A stretch of DNA of 64,000 nt from an uncultured Lachnospiraceae bacterium (lineage in GTDB: Bacteria > Bacillota > Clostridia > Lachnospirales > Lachnospiraceae). Of this stretch, positions 1-10,300 are shown piece by piece; within the stretch, counting starts at the first letter, position 1; each line of letters opens with the position of its first letter. The notes beneath the pieces are model-generated. The model saw only the letters and a program-made list of their open reading frames with translations, did no database searches and was not told the DNA's origin. The DNA is taken from NCBI GenBank assembly GCA_902786365.1, contig CADACD010000009.1, positions 1 to 64,000 on the forward strand, written 5' to 3'. The position numbers and the translations under genes were made by a program.

Positions 1-83
1 ACAGTAATATATTAGGAATATTAAATGACACGGTTTTGGGTCAGATGATGACAAGTTAAGTGGTTCAATTAGTGACAATGTGA

Positions 84-1028
84 GTGAGTAGCAACAATAA
101 TTTGACACTTAAGAAGAAATATAAGGATAAAGTAACTACAGGAAGAAATGCACTTAGGAATAAGATTGGAAGTAAATTTGAGGAGAATGATAGAAAGAAA
201 CCAAAATACTATATGCAAGGTTCTTATGCAATGCATACAGCTATCAATCCAGAGGAAGATGAAGAGTTTGATTTAGATGATGGAGTCTATTTGCAGGGAT
301 ATTCTGATGATAAAGATACTTGGCCGGCGACAACAACTGTACACGATTGGGTGAAGAAAGCAGTTGATAAACATACATCTAATGACCCGATTGATAAAAA
401 TACTTGCGTTAGAGTCGTTTATGAAGAAAAGTACCATATTGACTTGCCGATATATATTATGGGCGAAGATGATGCTGAAAACGAGTGTGCTTATTTAGCA
501 CATAAGAGTAAGGGCTGGATAGAAAGTGATCCCAAAGCATTTAAAGAATGGTTTCAAAATTGTGTAAATGAAAATGGTCAAGTGATTCGTCATATGGTTA
601 AGTTCTTGAAAGCATGGAAGGTGAAAAAGGGAGTTGACATACCTGGAATGGCAATTACTATATTAGTTTGCAATAATTATTCGGTTACTGATAATAGAGA
701 AGATGTCTCGTTGCTTGATACGGTAACTAATATATTGGATTGTTTGGATACAAAATTTGAGTGTTATAAACCAGTAACGCCGATAGACGAAGATTTGTTT
801 GCAGAATATATTGAGACAAAGAAAGAAAATGTGATTAATAGCTTTAAGACGCTTAAAAGCAGATTGAATAAAGCAGTTTATGAAGAAAAGAATGAAAAAA
901 AGGCAACAGATTTATTACAAAAAGAATTTGGTGATAGGTTTCCGGAGGGAGAGGATAAAGATAAGTCTATTTATGACAGAACATCCGCTCCGATTCAGTT
1001 AGGTGGTGAAGATAGTCATTTTGCATAA
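84..1028 (+). CDS. CBASS CD-NTase (cGAS/DncV-like nucleotidyltransferase)
   Basis: A 314-residue nucleotidyltransferase expected to make a cyclic oligonucleotide alarm signal on phage infection. The polymerase-beta-like active site is visible: G46-S47 (QGSYAMHT), the acidic pair D63-x-D65 in EFDLDDGVYL and a third acidic residue D120 in YHIDLPIY. The context is decisive: it is followed directly by Cap2, Cap3 and a Cap15-type effector. The start is a GTG at 84, right behind an in-frame TGA at 81-83, so no longer product is possible; the ribosome site is weak. The C-terminus ends in a small residue (SHFA), as expected if Cap2 conjugates it. The exact CD-NTase clade and nucleotide product cannot be told; the motif spacing looks DncV-like. 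Confidence 0.9.
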   Translation: MSSNNNLTLKKKYKDKVTTGRNALRNKIGSKFEENDRKKPKYYMQGSYAMHTAINPEEDEEFDLDDGVYLQGYSDDKDTWPATTTVHDWVKKAVDKHTSNDPIDKNTCVRVVYEEKYHIDLPIYIMGEDDAENECAYLAHKSKGWIESDPKAFKEWFQNCVNENGQVIRHMVKFLKAWKVKKGVDIPGMAITILVCNNYSVTDNREDVSLLDTVTNILDCLDTKFECYKPVTPIDEDLFAEYIETKKENVINSFKTLKSRLNKAVYEEKNEKKATDLLQKEFGDRFPEGEDKDKSIYDRTSAPIQLGGEDSHFA

Positions 1029-2661
1029 GAAAATTGTCAGTTATTTGTCTGAGCAAGGCTACATATGCAGATACGAGGATGAAGAGAATGTTATAACAAT
1101 AGACATATGTGTAGAAGCTAGGGATATTCAGTTGGTTATGAAGCTACCAAGATTTTATCCATATGAGTTTCCAGAAATATATTGTTATCAAGAATTTGAT
1201 TTTCTCGTACCGCATGTATATACAAACAAACATCTATGCTTGTTTGATGAGAATGAAGAAACTGTATATCCAGATCAATATCTTGAAATTGCAAAGATAT
1301 CGATTGAACGTGCAATCAAATTATTTCAAGATAGCATATTGAAGAATAATCTGCTTGAATACAATTTAGAAGCGGTTTCTTACTGGAATACGAAAGCAGA
1401 ATCTTTTGCTGTTATGTTGAGATTTGATGAATCATTTTCACATTATATGTGGGCATACCAGATGACGAAAAGTAGTTATGTATGTTCGGACAGTAAAATA
1501 GAGCTTATTATTTTTATACGAAAATTACGTGGGATAGATATTGATGAACAAGACTTAAAACAAGTTTTGTTTGTAAAATCAGATGTAGTTATCACTATGC
1601 TTATTTCGAAATTAGCAGATGTATATTTATGGCTGATTGGAAAGAAAAATGAAAAACTATATTTAGATTATATGTCAAAAAATAATAGTCAGAGTCTGAT
1701 AATTTCTAGTTTTAATAACAAGGCCGGTGATTGTTTGCTGGGGATTAAAATTGGAAAATTGAAGAGTAATAATGTGAGAATTACAAGAAAAAATATTGCA
1801 GGTGTTTTAAGAGCAAATTCTGGTAGAAGGTTTGAAAAGATTCAAATATGCGATATGAGGATGAAAAGACTCTTTACACGCGGAGGTGATGGTCGAGCAA
1901 TGTTTGATAAAAAGTGTTTATTTGTAGGTGGTGGTTCGGTTGGTTCGTATTTAGTTAAGGCTGTAACTGAGATTGGAATTAGTGACGATATAACCATAAT
2001 AGATAAAGATATTTTATCTTCAGACAATATTGCAAGGCATTTATGTGGTGCGGATAAAATACTTTCTGAAAATAAAGCAGAGGCAATAAGTAATTATATG
2101 TTAGAACAGTATCCTACAATGCATTGTGAAGGAATATACAAAAATGTATTAGAAATTATCGAAGAACCTGCAGATTTTTTTGATGAATACGATATTGTTT
2201 TTGTGGCAGTGGGAAACTGTATGTTAGAGAAACAATTTATAAAATTATACAAAGAAGGTAGAATCAAACAGTGTGTATTGGTTTGGGTAGAGCCGTACTT
2301 AGTAGCGGGACATGTTATTGTGCTCAATACAGACTATACAGAAAAGACCAATGAATATCTTTTTGACGAGTGTGGCAATTTTAAAATTTCTGTGATCGAA
2401 AATAGTAAGCAATATATGAAGAGTGAGGCTGGATGTCAAAGTGCATATGCACCATATGCAGGGTATGAACTTCAGAAATTCATTTTGGATTTTGTTGACT
2501 TATATCATCGAGAGGTATATGAAAAAGAATGCAAGGCTAATTATGTTATTGATTGGTTTGGTCGGATGAAATGGGCAAGGATGAATAGCATTGCTATAAA
2601 GCCACGATATAGGTCTCTAGAAGATAGAACAATTAATATACAAAGGATTGATATTGAATAA
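1003..2661 (+). CDS. cap2: CBASS Cap2, E2-E1 fusion (ThiF-like conjugating enzyme)
   Basis: A 552-residue fusion of an N-terminal ubiquitin E2-like domain and a C-terminal E1/ThiF adenylation domain. It primes the CD-NTase by attaching its C-terminus to a target. The E2 catalytic cysteine is probably C79 in TNKHLCLFDENEE. The nucleotide loop of the E1 domain is GGGSVG at 309-314, followed by the DKDILSSDNIARH segment typical of ThiF/E1 proteins. The E1 catalytic cysteine is probably C478 in SEAGCQSAYAPYAG. The GTG start at 1003 (or 1006) overlaps the CD-NTase end by 26 bases, implying translational coupling. Cap2 proteins of type II CBASS have this length and domain order. Confidence 0.9.
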   Translation: MVKIVILHKKIVSYLSEQGYICRYEDEENVITIDICVEARDIQLVMKLPRFYPYEFPEIYCYQEFDFLVPHVYTNKHLCLFDENEETVYPDQYLEIAKISIERAIKLFQDSILKNNLLEYNLEAVSYWNTKAESFAVMLRFDESFSHYMWAYQMTKSSYVCSDSKIELIIFIRKLRGIDIDEQDLKQVLFVKSDVVITMLISKLADVYLWLIGKKNEKLYLDYMSKNNSQSLIISSFNNKAGDCLLGIKIGKLKSNNVRITRKNIAGVLRANSGRRFEKIQICDMRMKRLFTRGGDGRAMFDKKCLFVGGGSVGSYLVKAVTEIGISDDITIIDKDILSSDNIARHLCGADKILSENKAEAISNYMLEQYPTMHCEGIYKNVLEIIEEPADFFDEYDIVFVAVGNCMLEKQFIKLYKEGRIKQCVLVWVEPYLVAGHVIVLNTDYTEKTNEYLFDECGNFKISVIENSKQYMKSEAGCQSAYAPYAGYELQKFILDFVDLYHREVYEKECKANYVIDWFGRMKWARMNSIAIKPRYRSLEDRTINIQRIDIE

Positions 2662-3116
2662 TGATTTTTAGAGCAAACGAGATTACAATAATAATACCCG
2701 AAGACATTATATGCGAACTCAACAGATATTATATTGGAAATGAAAAAGAAGTTGGGGGTATACTATTGGGTCGCTTTGCTGGAGGTATTATATACGAGGT
2801 GACGGAGATGGCTTGTATTAATTCTCTACATAGTACAAGAATCCATTATCGAAGAGATGTTAAAAAGGCACAAAGCATTATCAATAAAAGATGGAGAGAG
2901 ACAAATGGTGAGATAAATTACCTTGGGGAATGGCATACGCATCCCAATATGTTTGCAACACCATCTACTACAGATATGGAAAGTCTGTCAGCAATAATGC
3001 ATAAGGTTGGAAATGTATTACCAGTTGTTATGCTGTTAATTTTAGGCGCAAATAATAATACTAGTCTTAATGTTAGGAAGGAGAATGTCAACTATGCATG
3101 TATATTCGATAGATAA
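2661..3116 (+). CDS. cap3: CBASS Cap3, JAMM/MPN-family deconjugating protease
   Basis: A 151-residue zinc isopeptidase of the JAB/MPN fold that removes the CD-NTase from its conjugates and so opposes Cap2. The JAMM signature is complete: E30 in KEVGGILLGRF, H92-x-H94 in GEWHTHPN, and S102...D105 in PSTTDMESL. Its ATG overlaps the Cap2 stop by one base (TAATG), which fixes the start and couples translation. Together with Cap2 it classifies the operon as type II CBASS. Confidence 0.92.
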   Translation: MIFRANEITIIIPEDIICELNRYYIGNEKEVGGILLGRFAGGIIYEVTEMACINSLHSTRIHYRRDVKKAQSIINKRWRETNGEINYLGEWHTHPNMFATPSTTDMESLSAIMHKVGNVLPVVMLLILGANNNTSLNVRKENVNYACIFDR

Positions 3117-3762
3117 GGATATTAGAAGAAAAGTTATAGAGGTTATATTTTGTATAGGTATTTTTATCTCAATAATCATGAAATATTTATTGAATGTACC
3201 AATCGAATTCATTGGTGAATGTATTAAGAAGGTGGAACTGTTAAAAATATTATTTCAAATAGGAAATGTATTGGGTGTTTTTTTTGATATAATTAGTGCT
3301 CCTGTAATATATGCTCTTTTATATCGGTGGTTCGATAAGAAATTATGGAAAACGAAATATATTAACAAAGTCTTACAGATTCCGGATTTGAATGGAGAGT
3401 GGACGGGTAAAGCAAAGTCTTCGTTTGGTGATAATAATGAATACACTATGAAGCTAACAATAAAACAGACTTGGAGTAAAATAAGTTTTGTTGCATCATT
3501 CCCAGATACAAATTCAAAATCAGAAAGTAACTGTGCATCGTTCTTCATTGAGACAAATGGAGATAAAAAGATTGGATTTGGATTTGTAAACAGAAGTAGG
3601 GAGGTTAGCGCGCAGCAATATGATGGTTACAATGTACTGGAATTGGATAGTGAAAATGAAATAGCTGGAAGATATTTTAATAATAGGGATAATAGCGCAT
3701 TTGGAATTGATGGAGGAAATAAGGGGCAGTTTAAACTTACAAGGGAAACTAACGGTACATAA
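3094..3762 (+). CDS. cap15: CBASS effector of Cap15 type (two membrane helices plus beta-barrel)
   Basis: The last gene of the CBASS operon, about 222 residues. Two hydrophobic helices lie in the N-terminal third (VIEVIFCIGIFISIIM and ILFQIGNVLGVFFDIISAPV). A beta-rich domain begins at IPDLNGEWTGK, the signature opening of the Cap15 barrel that binds the cyclic nucleotide. Known Cap15 proteins oligomerise in the inner membrane and collapse membrane potential; I infer the same here. In-frame ATGs at 3070, 3085 and 3094 are possible. The ribosome site at 3075-3083 (AGGAAGGAG) sits 10 bases before 3094 but only 1 base before 3085, so 3094 is preferred. The upstream end overlaps cap3. Confidence 0.85.
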   Translation: MHVYSIDKDIRRKVIEVIFCIGIFISIIMKYLLNVPIEFIGECIKKVELLKILFQIGNVLGVFFDIISAPVIYALLYRWFDKKLWKTKYINKVLQIPDLNGEWTGKAKSSFGDNNEYTMKLTIKQTWSKISFVASFPDTNSKSESNCASFFIETNGDKKIGFGFVNRSREVSAQQYDGYNVLELDSENEIAGRYFNNRDNSAFGIDGGNKGQFKLTRETNGT

Positions 3763-3798
3763 TTTAAAGAATGAACAGTTAACTATTTGGTGAAAAAT

Positions 3799-4800
3799 AT
3801 GAGTGTACAAAGATATTTGATTGATATAGAACGATTTGTAAAGTGAACATATAATAATCCTAAGTTATTTAATGGAGAAAGTAAGAAATTAGCTTCTGGT
3901 AAAAGAATACATGAACTCGAATTAATCAAACATATTATGTCATATCCACATAAAATACTGGGACAATTGGAAAAGACATTAAAGGAGCGTTATGGAATCT
4001 CAATAGATGAAAATTCATACAAAAATATTGTTAATGTCATGACGAATGAATTTCCATCAGGAACAGGCAAGAAAACATATGAGTCCTGTATTTTTATCGA
4101 GAAAGAAGAAAGCGAAGAACAAAATAAGAAGAATGAAAAGAATGAGAACGAAATAAGTAGTGTTGGAAATGGTGAGTCATCAGAAAATAGTGTGGCAGAA
4201 TATGGAATATCTGGGAATTTCAAAGAAATGTTAGAGAATCCTGATTTTTATGATATTGTCAAAGAATTAGTAGAATTTGGTATTTCAAGATACCGCTCTA
4301 ACTATAGTAAAAGATATCAGAATACAGATTTTGTGCTATATCAAAAATATACTTATGAAGATGTATGTCGTCTTTTGAATTGGGAGAATAATGAAGTGCC
4401 TTTAAATATCGGCGGGTACAAATATGATAAAAAGACAAAGACATTTCCGGTATTTATTAACTATGATAAATCAGATGATATCAGTGATACAACGAAGTAT
4501 GAAGATCATTTTGTCAATAACCATACATTAATAGCTATCTCAAAATCAGGAAGAACCAAAGAATCAGAGGATGTTCAGAATTTTCTGTATGTGAAAGAAA
4601 GAGGAATAGATGTACATTTATTTGTCAGAAAAAATAAGGACGACAAGATTTCAAAAGAATTTTATTATCTTGGACGCATGACAGCAACAGGAAATGCAGA
4701 AGAATTTTGCATGGCGAATACAACGAAGATGGCTGTTGAAATTGAGTGGGTACTTGATACACCGGTGAGAGAAGATATTTATCAGTATATTGTTGAGTGA
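3799..4800 (+). pseudogene. Broken C-terminal end of a DUF3427 DEAD/DEAH helicase
   Basis: The frame carries a typical DUF3427 C-terminal domain: YTYEDVCRLLNWE, then NIGGYKYDKKTKTFPVFINY and HTLIAISKSGRTKESEDV. This domain normally ends long superfamily-2 helicases of defence islands. No helicase motor is present. The longest uninterrupted stretch starts at an ATG at 3937 (287 residues), but homologous-looking sequence (NPKLFNGESKKLASGKRIHE) continues upstream in the same frame to 3847 and is interrupted by a TGA at 3844. Before that, an ATG at 3799 opens 15 more in-frame codons. I therefore read it as a truncated remnant rather than a complete gene. A short DUF3427-only protein from 3937 might still be made. 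Confidence 0.65.
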
Positions 4801-4841
4801 AAGACTTAGTAAAAAAGTAACTAATGAAAAGAGGTACAAAA

Positions 4842-5042
4842 GTGGAAAGTATATTAATTAAAGATACAACAAAAGAAGAGCGTATTGCTCTCATCAGACA
4901 ATGGATACCAGATGATGATGGTTTGGAGGACTGTGGAATTGACCTTTGGGATATGTATAGGGACTATATAGATGGGAAGAAAGAAATTGCTGAAATAAAT
5001 GCTGAATTTAATACAGATTATATTGAGGCCAAAATGCTCTAG
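4842..5042 (+). CDS. Small conserved protein of unknown function
   Basis: A 66-residue acidic protein. The GAGG at 4831-4834 lies 7 bases before a GTG at 4842, which I take as the start; an ATG at 4824 in the same frame has no ribosome site. The segment DMYRDYIDGKKEIAEIN resembles a family of small Clostridia proteins that carry a YIDGKKE(I/L)xEIN motif, some of them misannotated as purine biosynthesis proteins. No catalytic motif or membrane segment is visible. Function unknown. Confidence 0.55.
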   Translation: MESILIKDTTKEERIALIRQWIPDDDGLEDCGIDLWDMYRDYIDGKKEIAEINAEFNTDYIEAKML

Positions 5043-5103
5043 GGACAGTGCTGAAAAACGGGAATGTATATCAATATAAAATTTAGGAAAGGCAGGCATT
5101 ATC

Positions 5104-6003
5104 ATGGAAGATAAATGGGGACTTGTGTTTAGCGGCGGAGGTGCAAAAGGAGCCTATCAGATAGGAGTGTGGCAGGCGCTGAAGGAATGTGGGATTTGTA
5201 ACAGAGTTGCAGGCATTTCAGGAGCCTCCATCGGTTCACTAAATGCTGTGCTATTTGCGAGTGGTAACTTAGAGCAGGCGATAGATGCCTGGAAGCATGT
5301 AAAATTACTCACTGTTTTTGATACAGAATGGTCGAAAATTGATGGTGTAGAGGGATTTGCACTTAGAGATGGAATGATAGAGTTAATCAGAAATTATGTG
5401 AACTATGATAAGGTATGCAATTATCCGTATTCTATTTTTTGCAGCCTTGCAAGAATTTTAGAAAAAAGAGAATATTTCTGTGAGTATTATAAAGTGAATG
5501 GTGTTTCAAAGGAGCGGCTAGAAGAAGTTTTGTCGGCGTCTTCAGCAATGCCGATAATCTATGAGTCGGTCATGATAGATGGTGTGCCTTATAGAGACGG
5601 AGGCTTGTGTGATAATGTACCGATTAAACCATTATATGAGGAAGGTTACAGAAAAATAATTCTTGTAGGTCTGAATCAGAATCAAAAGAAATATGAGGAA
5701 AAATATCCGGATGTAGAATTTTGGTCAGTATTTCCAAGCCATTCACTGGGCGAATTGGATGGAACATTAAACTTCAGACCAACATTTATTACATTTTGCA
5801 TGAAACTGGGATATTACGATGGAATGAGGATGTTTGAGGCATATCAGACCGGAAATGTTTCGAAGGAACTTTTGGATATGCAGGCAAAAATAGATTATGA
5901 CCGGATAATGGCAGAGTTGCGGTATGAGAAACTTAAGAAAACAGTTGACAGTGATGTGAATAAGTTAAATAAGATACTGGGAAAATATGGGGTGGATTTG
6001 TAG
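5104..6003 (+). CDS. Patatin-like phospholipase
   Basis: A 299-residue patatin-fold acyl hydrolase. It has the oxyanion glycine motif GGGAKGAY at 11-18, the nucleophile elbow G40-A-S42-I-G44 and the catalytic dyad aspartate D165 in YRDGGLCDN. No signal peptide is seen, so it is probably cytoplasmic or membrane-associated. A ribosome site (AGGAAAGG) precedes the ATG. Patatins can be CBASS effectors (CapV), but this one is separated from the CBASS operon by the helicase remnant and a small gene, and the operon already has its own effector, so a housekeeping lipase is more likely. Its substrate is unknown. Confidence 0.85.
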   Translation: MEDKWGLVFSGGGAKGAYQIGVWQALKECGICNRVAGISGASIGSLNAVLFASGNLEQAIDAWKHVKLLTVFDTEWSKIDGVEGFALRDGMIELIRNYVNYDKVCNYPYSIFCSLARILEKREYFCEYYKVNGVSKERLEEVLSASSAMPIIYESVMIDGVPYRDGGLCDNVPIKPLYEEGYRKIILVGLNQNQKKYEEKYPDVEFWSVFPSHSLGELDGTLNFRPTFITFCMKLGYYDGMRMFEAYQTGNVSKELLDMQAKIDYDRIMAELRYEKLKKTVDSDVNKLNKILGKYGVDL

Positions 6004-6049
6004 GATTCCAGACATAGATTGTATTAGGTGAAAAAATCGGAGGGATATA

Positions 6050-7303
6050 ATGAAGTTTATACATTTAGCAGATTTGCATTTGGGAAAATCAATTCATGGT
6101 GTGTCATTAATTGATAACAGGGACCAAGTCGTATGGGTTGAAAGATTTTTAGAAACAGTAGATAAAATTAAACCGGATGCGATTGTTATTGCCGGGGATG
6201 TATATGACAGAAGCGCACCGGCAGGGGAGGCAGTGGAACTGTTTGACCATATGCTCACCGAACTTGAGAAAAATAAGATACCTGTATTGATGGTAGCAGG
6301 AAATCATGATTCGGGTCAGAGACTTTCTTTTGCAGGAAATATTTTGGCAAAACAAAACATTCACATAGCGGGGAAATTGGAAAGTGAACTTGTACATATA
6401 GAACTGAATGATGAATTTGGAAATGTGACTTTCTGGCTTATGCCATATTTGTTTCCGGCACTTGTCGCAGACAAATTATCAGATGAAAGCATCAAGGATT
6501 ATGATACTGCCATAAGGAAAATGATAGCAGAACAGGATATTGATTTTTCACAGAGAAATGTAATGATTGCACATCAGAATGTTGTTGCTGATGGTAAAAC
6601 AGTAGAGTTTGGCGGTTCAGAATCAATGGTAGGAGGAGTAGGACAAGTAGATTATACGGCGTTTGATGGGTATGATTATGTGGCGCTGGGACATATTCAT
6701 TCATCCTATCATGTTGGAAGAAAAAGTGTGAGATATGCCGGTTCTCCTCTCTGTTATCATTTTGATGAAATTAAACAGCCGAAAAAAGGACCAATTCTTG
6801 TGACCTTAAAGGAGAAGAATACAGAGGCTGAATTGGAGACATTAGTAATAGAACCTCTTCATAAGATGAGAGAAATAAAAGGAAGTTATGAGGATGTGAA
6901 AAAGGAGTTGGAGGATAACCGGTATGCAGAGGAATATTTGCGGGTAGTCATCACAGACAGAAGAATTTCACCGGAGATATCTGAATTTATCAGAACATTA
7001 TGTAAGAACAGAAATAGTATCGTGATGGAACTTGTGTCAGAATATCGTGAGCATGGAATAACTGAATGGGCAGACAGGGAAAGTCGTAATGGAAGCAAAC
7101 CAGTAGAAGAGTATTTTGAGGAATTATATATTCAGCGAAATTATCAGACAGAACCGGATGACAAGGACAGAAGTCTGTTTCGGTTTATTGGGGAACAGGT
7201 TAGACATGCAGATGAAGCAAAGAAGAATAGTGAGCCTGATGAGAGAGAAGTGGACAAGTTGTTAGACTTTTTGTTAAAGCAGGAAGAAGAGAGTGATAAG
7301 TAA
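6050..7303 (+). CDS. sbcD: Exonuclease subunit SbcD (Mre11-like)
   Basis: A 417-residue metallophosphoesterase, the nuclease half of the SbcCD (Mre11-Rad50-like) complex that opens hairpins and processes DNA ends. The metal-binding motifs are in order: DLH at 8-10, GDVYDR at 49-54, GNHD at 84-87, AHQ at 174-176 and GHIH at 214-217. An acidic C-terminal tail probably binds SbcC. sbcC follows after 21 bases, so both are co-transcribed. Confidence 0.95.
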   Translation: MKFIHLADLHLGKSIHGVSLIDNRDQVVWVERFLETVDKIKPDAIVIAGDVYDRSAPAGEAVELFDHMLTELEKNKIPVLMVAGNHDSGQRLSFAGNILAKQNIHIAGKLESELVHIELNDEFGNVTFWLMPYLFPALVADKLSDESIKDYDTAIRKMIAEQDIDFSQRNVMIAHQNVVADGKTVEFGGSESMVGGVGQVDYTAFDGYDYVALGHIHSSYHVGRKSVRYAGSPLCYHFDEIKQPKKGPILVTLKEKNTEAELETLVIEPLHKMREIKGSYEDVKKELEDNRYAEEYLRVVITDRRISPEISEFIRTLCKNRNSIVMELVSEYREHGITEWADRESRNGSKPVEEYFEELYIQRNYQTEPDDKDRSLFRFIGEQVRHADEAKKNSEPDEREVDKLLDFLLKQEEESDK

Positions 7304-7324
7304 TATACAAGGAGGACAAGTAGG

Positions 7325-10300
7325 ATGAAACCGATTATATTAGAGATGACAGCATTTGGCTCATATGCCGGAAAAACGGTAGTAGATTTTAGAAAATTGC
7401 AGCATGATCTATATCTTATCACGGGAGACACAGGAGCAGGCAAGACAACTATTTTTGATGGAATCATGTTTGCATTATTTGGAGAATCAAGTGGAGAAGA
7501 AAATACAAAGGCAAAGATTAGAGCAAGGTCTTTTGAAATGATGCACTGTGATTATGTGGACAAATCAGAGGATACGATTGTGAAGCTTACATTTGAACAG
7601 TCGGGAAAAGAACATGTTGTTGAAAGAAAATTTCATTACAAAAAGAATCAGAAAACAGGTGAATATGAAAAAGGGACGGCGACAGCGATATTTTGGGAAT
7701 ATGAGAAAGATCCTGTCAAAAAAGATGTGACAAAAAGAATAGAAGAATTGTTGGGGATGAATTCAGAACAGTTTCGAAAGATTGTGATGTTAGCACAGGG
7801 AGAATTTAAAAAATTCATTGAAGCCGATAGTAAAAAGAAAGAAGAGATTTTGGCGACATTGTTTGATAACTCGGATTATGTTTATTATCAGAATCTATTA
7901 TCTTCGGCAAAGAAAAAGTTATCAGAACAAAGAAATAAAAATGGATATGATAAGATCAATAGTGCGATGGAGTATTTTAAAAGACCGGAAGGAATGAGTG
8001 AAGAAGAAGCAGAATGTTATACATCGGGTCACTCAGAGTTGGAAAACAAGCTGTGTAATCTTGTAAGAGAAGATGAAGAACATGAGAAAAAATTAAGTGA
8101 TACCATTTCTCGATTGCAGGAAAGTAAAAATAAGATAATACGTGATATAGCTGCTGCAAAAGGGCAGAATGAAAAGTTTGCTGAACTTGAAGAAAAAATA
8201 CATCATCAAAAAGAACTTGCCGGTTACAGGGAAGAGATGGAACAGGAAAAAATGGTAACCTTGCAGGTTGAAAATGTGTTCTATAAAGTAAAACCTAAAG
8301 AGGAAAATTATTATAAAGCTAAAAGAAAAACTGACAATACCAAAGAAGAAATACAAAGACTCGAGGGACAACTTAAAAAACTGGAAACAGATAAAATCAT
8401 TAAAAAAGGCGAATTAGATGAGAAAGAAAAAAATCAGACAATGATTGATGGAATTGTCGGAGAGATAAAGACACTAAAAGATTCTTTGACGAAATATGCT
8501 GACTTTGATAGTGCAGTTAATTTGCTGGTAATGAAAGAAAAAGAGAGAGAAAAAGAAAAGAGCAGGTACGAACAATATAAGTCTTATTTGGAAAAAGTGG
8601 AAACTATCATTAAGGAATACAAAAGACAGGAGAATGAATTAGCCGGTTCGGGTGCGGAAGTTGAGAGGCTAAAAAATGAATTTGAAAAAATACAGAAAGA
8701 AGTAAGTTTACTGATTGGTGATAAAGACATAAATCATAGTGAAGAAAATATAGGAATAAAGGGTAATCTGGAAAAAATACTAAAGAAAGAGAAAAGGGTG
8801 CAGAAGGATAGACTTGCATTGACTGATTTGCTGAAAAAAGTAAGTGAGGCAAAAAGTAATTATGACAGGATATATGACAGATTCCTAAGTGGACAGGCAG
8901 GCGTTTTGGCGAAACAATTAAAATTAGAGCTTGAGGAAAAGCATGAAGCATGTTGTCCAGTATGCCATTCTAAGTTTCATCTGACTGATGAATGCAGATT
9001 CGCAGAGTATAGAGACGATATACCTGATAAAGAAGAGGTAAATGCAGAGGAGAAGATTTTCCGTCTGGCAGAGGAAAACTACACGAAACAGGCAGGAAAA
9101 ATTGAAAAGTCGGAAGTTGAAATTGAAAAAGATAAAGAAAGTGTGCTGACAGATTTCAGGCAGATAATGCCGCAAAGTGTTGGATGGGAATCTTTATGTG
9201 AGGCTGGTTATCTTGAGGCGGTCATAGAGGAATACCAAGAGAAAAAGAAAGGCAAAGAAGAGGAATTAAACCAGGCAGTACAGAATAGTAAAATATACCG
9301 GCAATTGCATGAAAAACTGATACCGGAACAAGAAAAGAAGAGGGAAGAGAATCAGGAAAATATTAACAAATGCAATGAGTATATACATAAGCTAGAGAAA
9401 GAGTGTACAGGATTAAAGAGTCAAATCGAAGAATTGAAGAAAGGTTTAAAATATAAATCTTTAGAGGAAGCCAAAGTCCAATTGAAAAAGAAGAATGATG
9501 ATAAGGAAAAAATGCAAAAAGAAATTGAAACCGCACGAAAAGCATATGAAATGGTTGTTGAAAAATATAATCAAATTTCGGGACAACTGGACTCAAAGAA
9601 GAAAGAATTACCGGTGGCACAAAATGAGCAGGACGAAGTCAGGGACAGACTTGAACAGGTGTTAAAAGAGTGTCATTTTGGCAGTATAGAGGAGGCAGAT
9701 AAAGTTTTTGCAAAGGTAGGCAATATAGATGCCGACGAATGGCTTAACAGCAAAAAGAAGAGAATGAATGATTATGAAAATGATATAAAAAATACCAATG
9801 ACAGAATTGAAAAATTGAAAAGTGAAACAAAAAATTTGTCAGTAATCGATATTGAAAAATTGAAAAATGAATCAGATGTGATTGATACGCAAATAAAACA
9901 GGCAGACACACAATTTAAAACATACACCATTTTATATAATAATCATAAAACAACATATGAAATAGTCAAAGAAGCAAAGACAGAGCTTACACGCACCGAA
10001 TCGGCATGGAGAAGATTAAGTGAAGTGGCAGATTTGGCGACAGGCGGTCAAAATGCAGAAGGTGGAAAATTGAGTTTTGAGCGTTATATGATGGGATATG
10101 TATTTCGTGAGGTACTGGAAATGGCGAATCATCATCTTGATATTATGAGTGGTGGACGATATGAATTGCAGCATGAGATGAACGCCAGACGTCAATATCA
10201 GGCAGCAGGTCTTGAGATTGCCATACATGATCACACAACAGGAAAAACAAGAGATTCCGTTTCACTATCGGGAGGAGAATCATTCCTGGCATCACTTGCA

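Noticed and set aside
3-59. An open frame of 18 codons ending at TAA before the CD-NTase
   Set aside because: It could be the tail of an upstream gene cut by the window edge, but it is too short to support any call.
5104-6003. Patatin-like gene as a CBASS (CapV) effector
   Set aside because: It is separated from the CBASS operon by a decayed helicase and a small gene, and the operon already ends with its own membrane effector.
8093-9620. Several minus-strand frames inside sbcC
   Set aside because: They are shadows of the Lys/Glu-rich coiled coil on the coding strand, giving Phe/Leu/Ser-rich nonsense with no ribosome sites.
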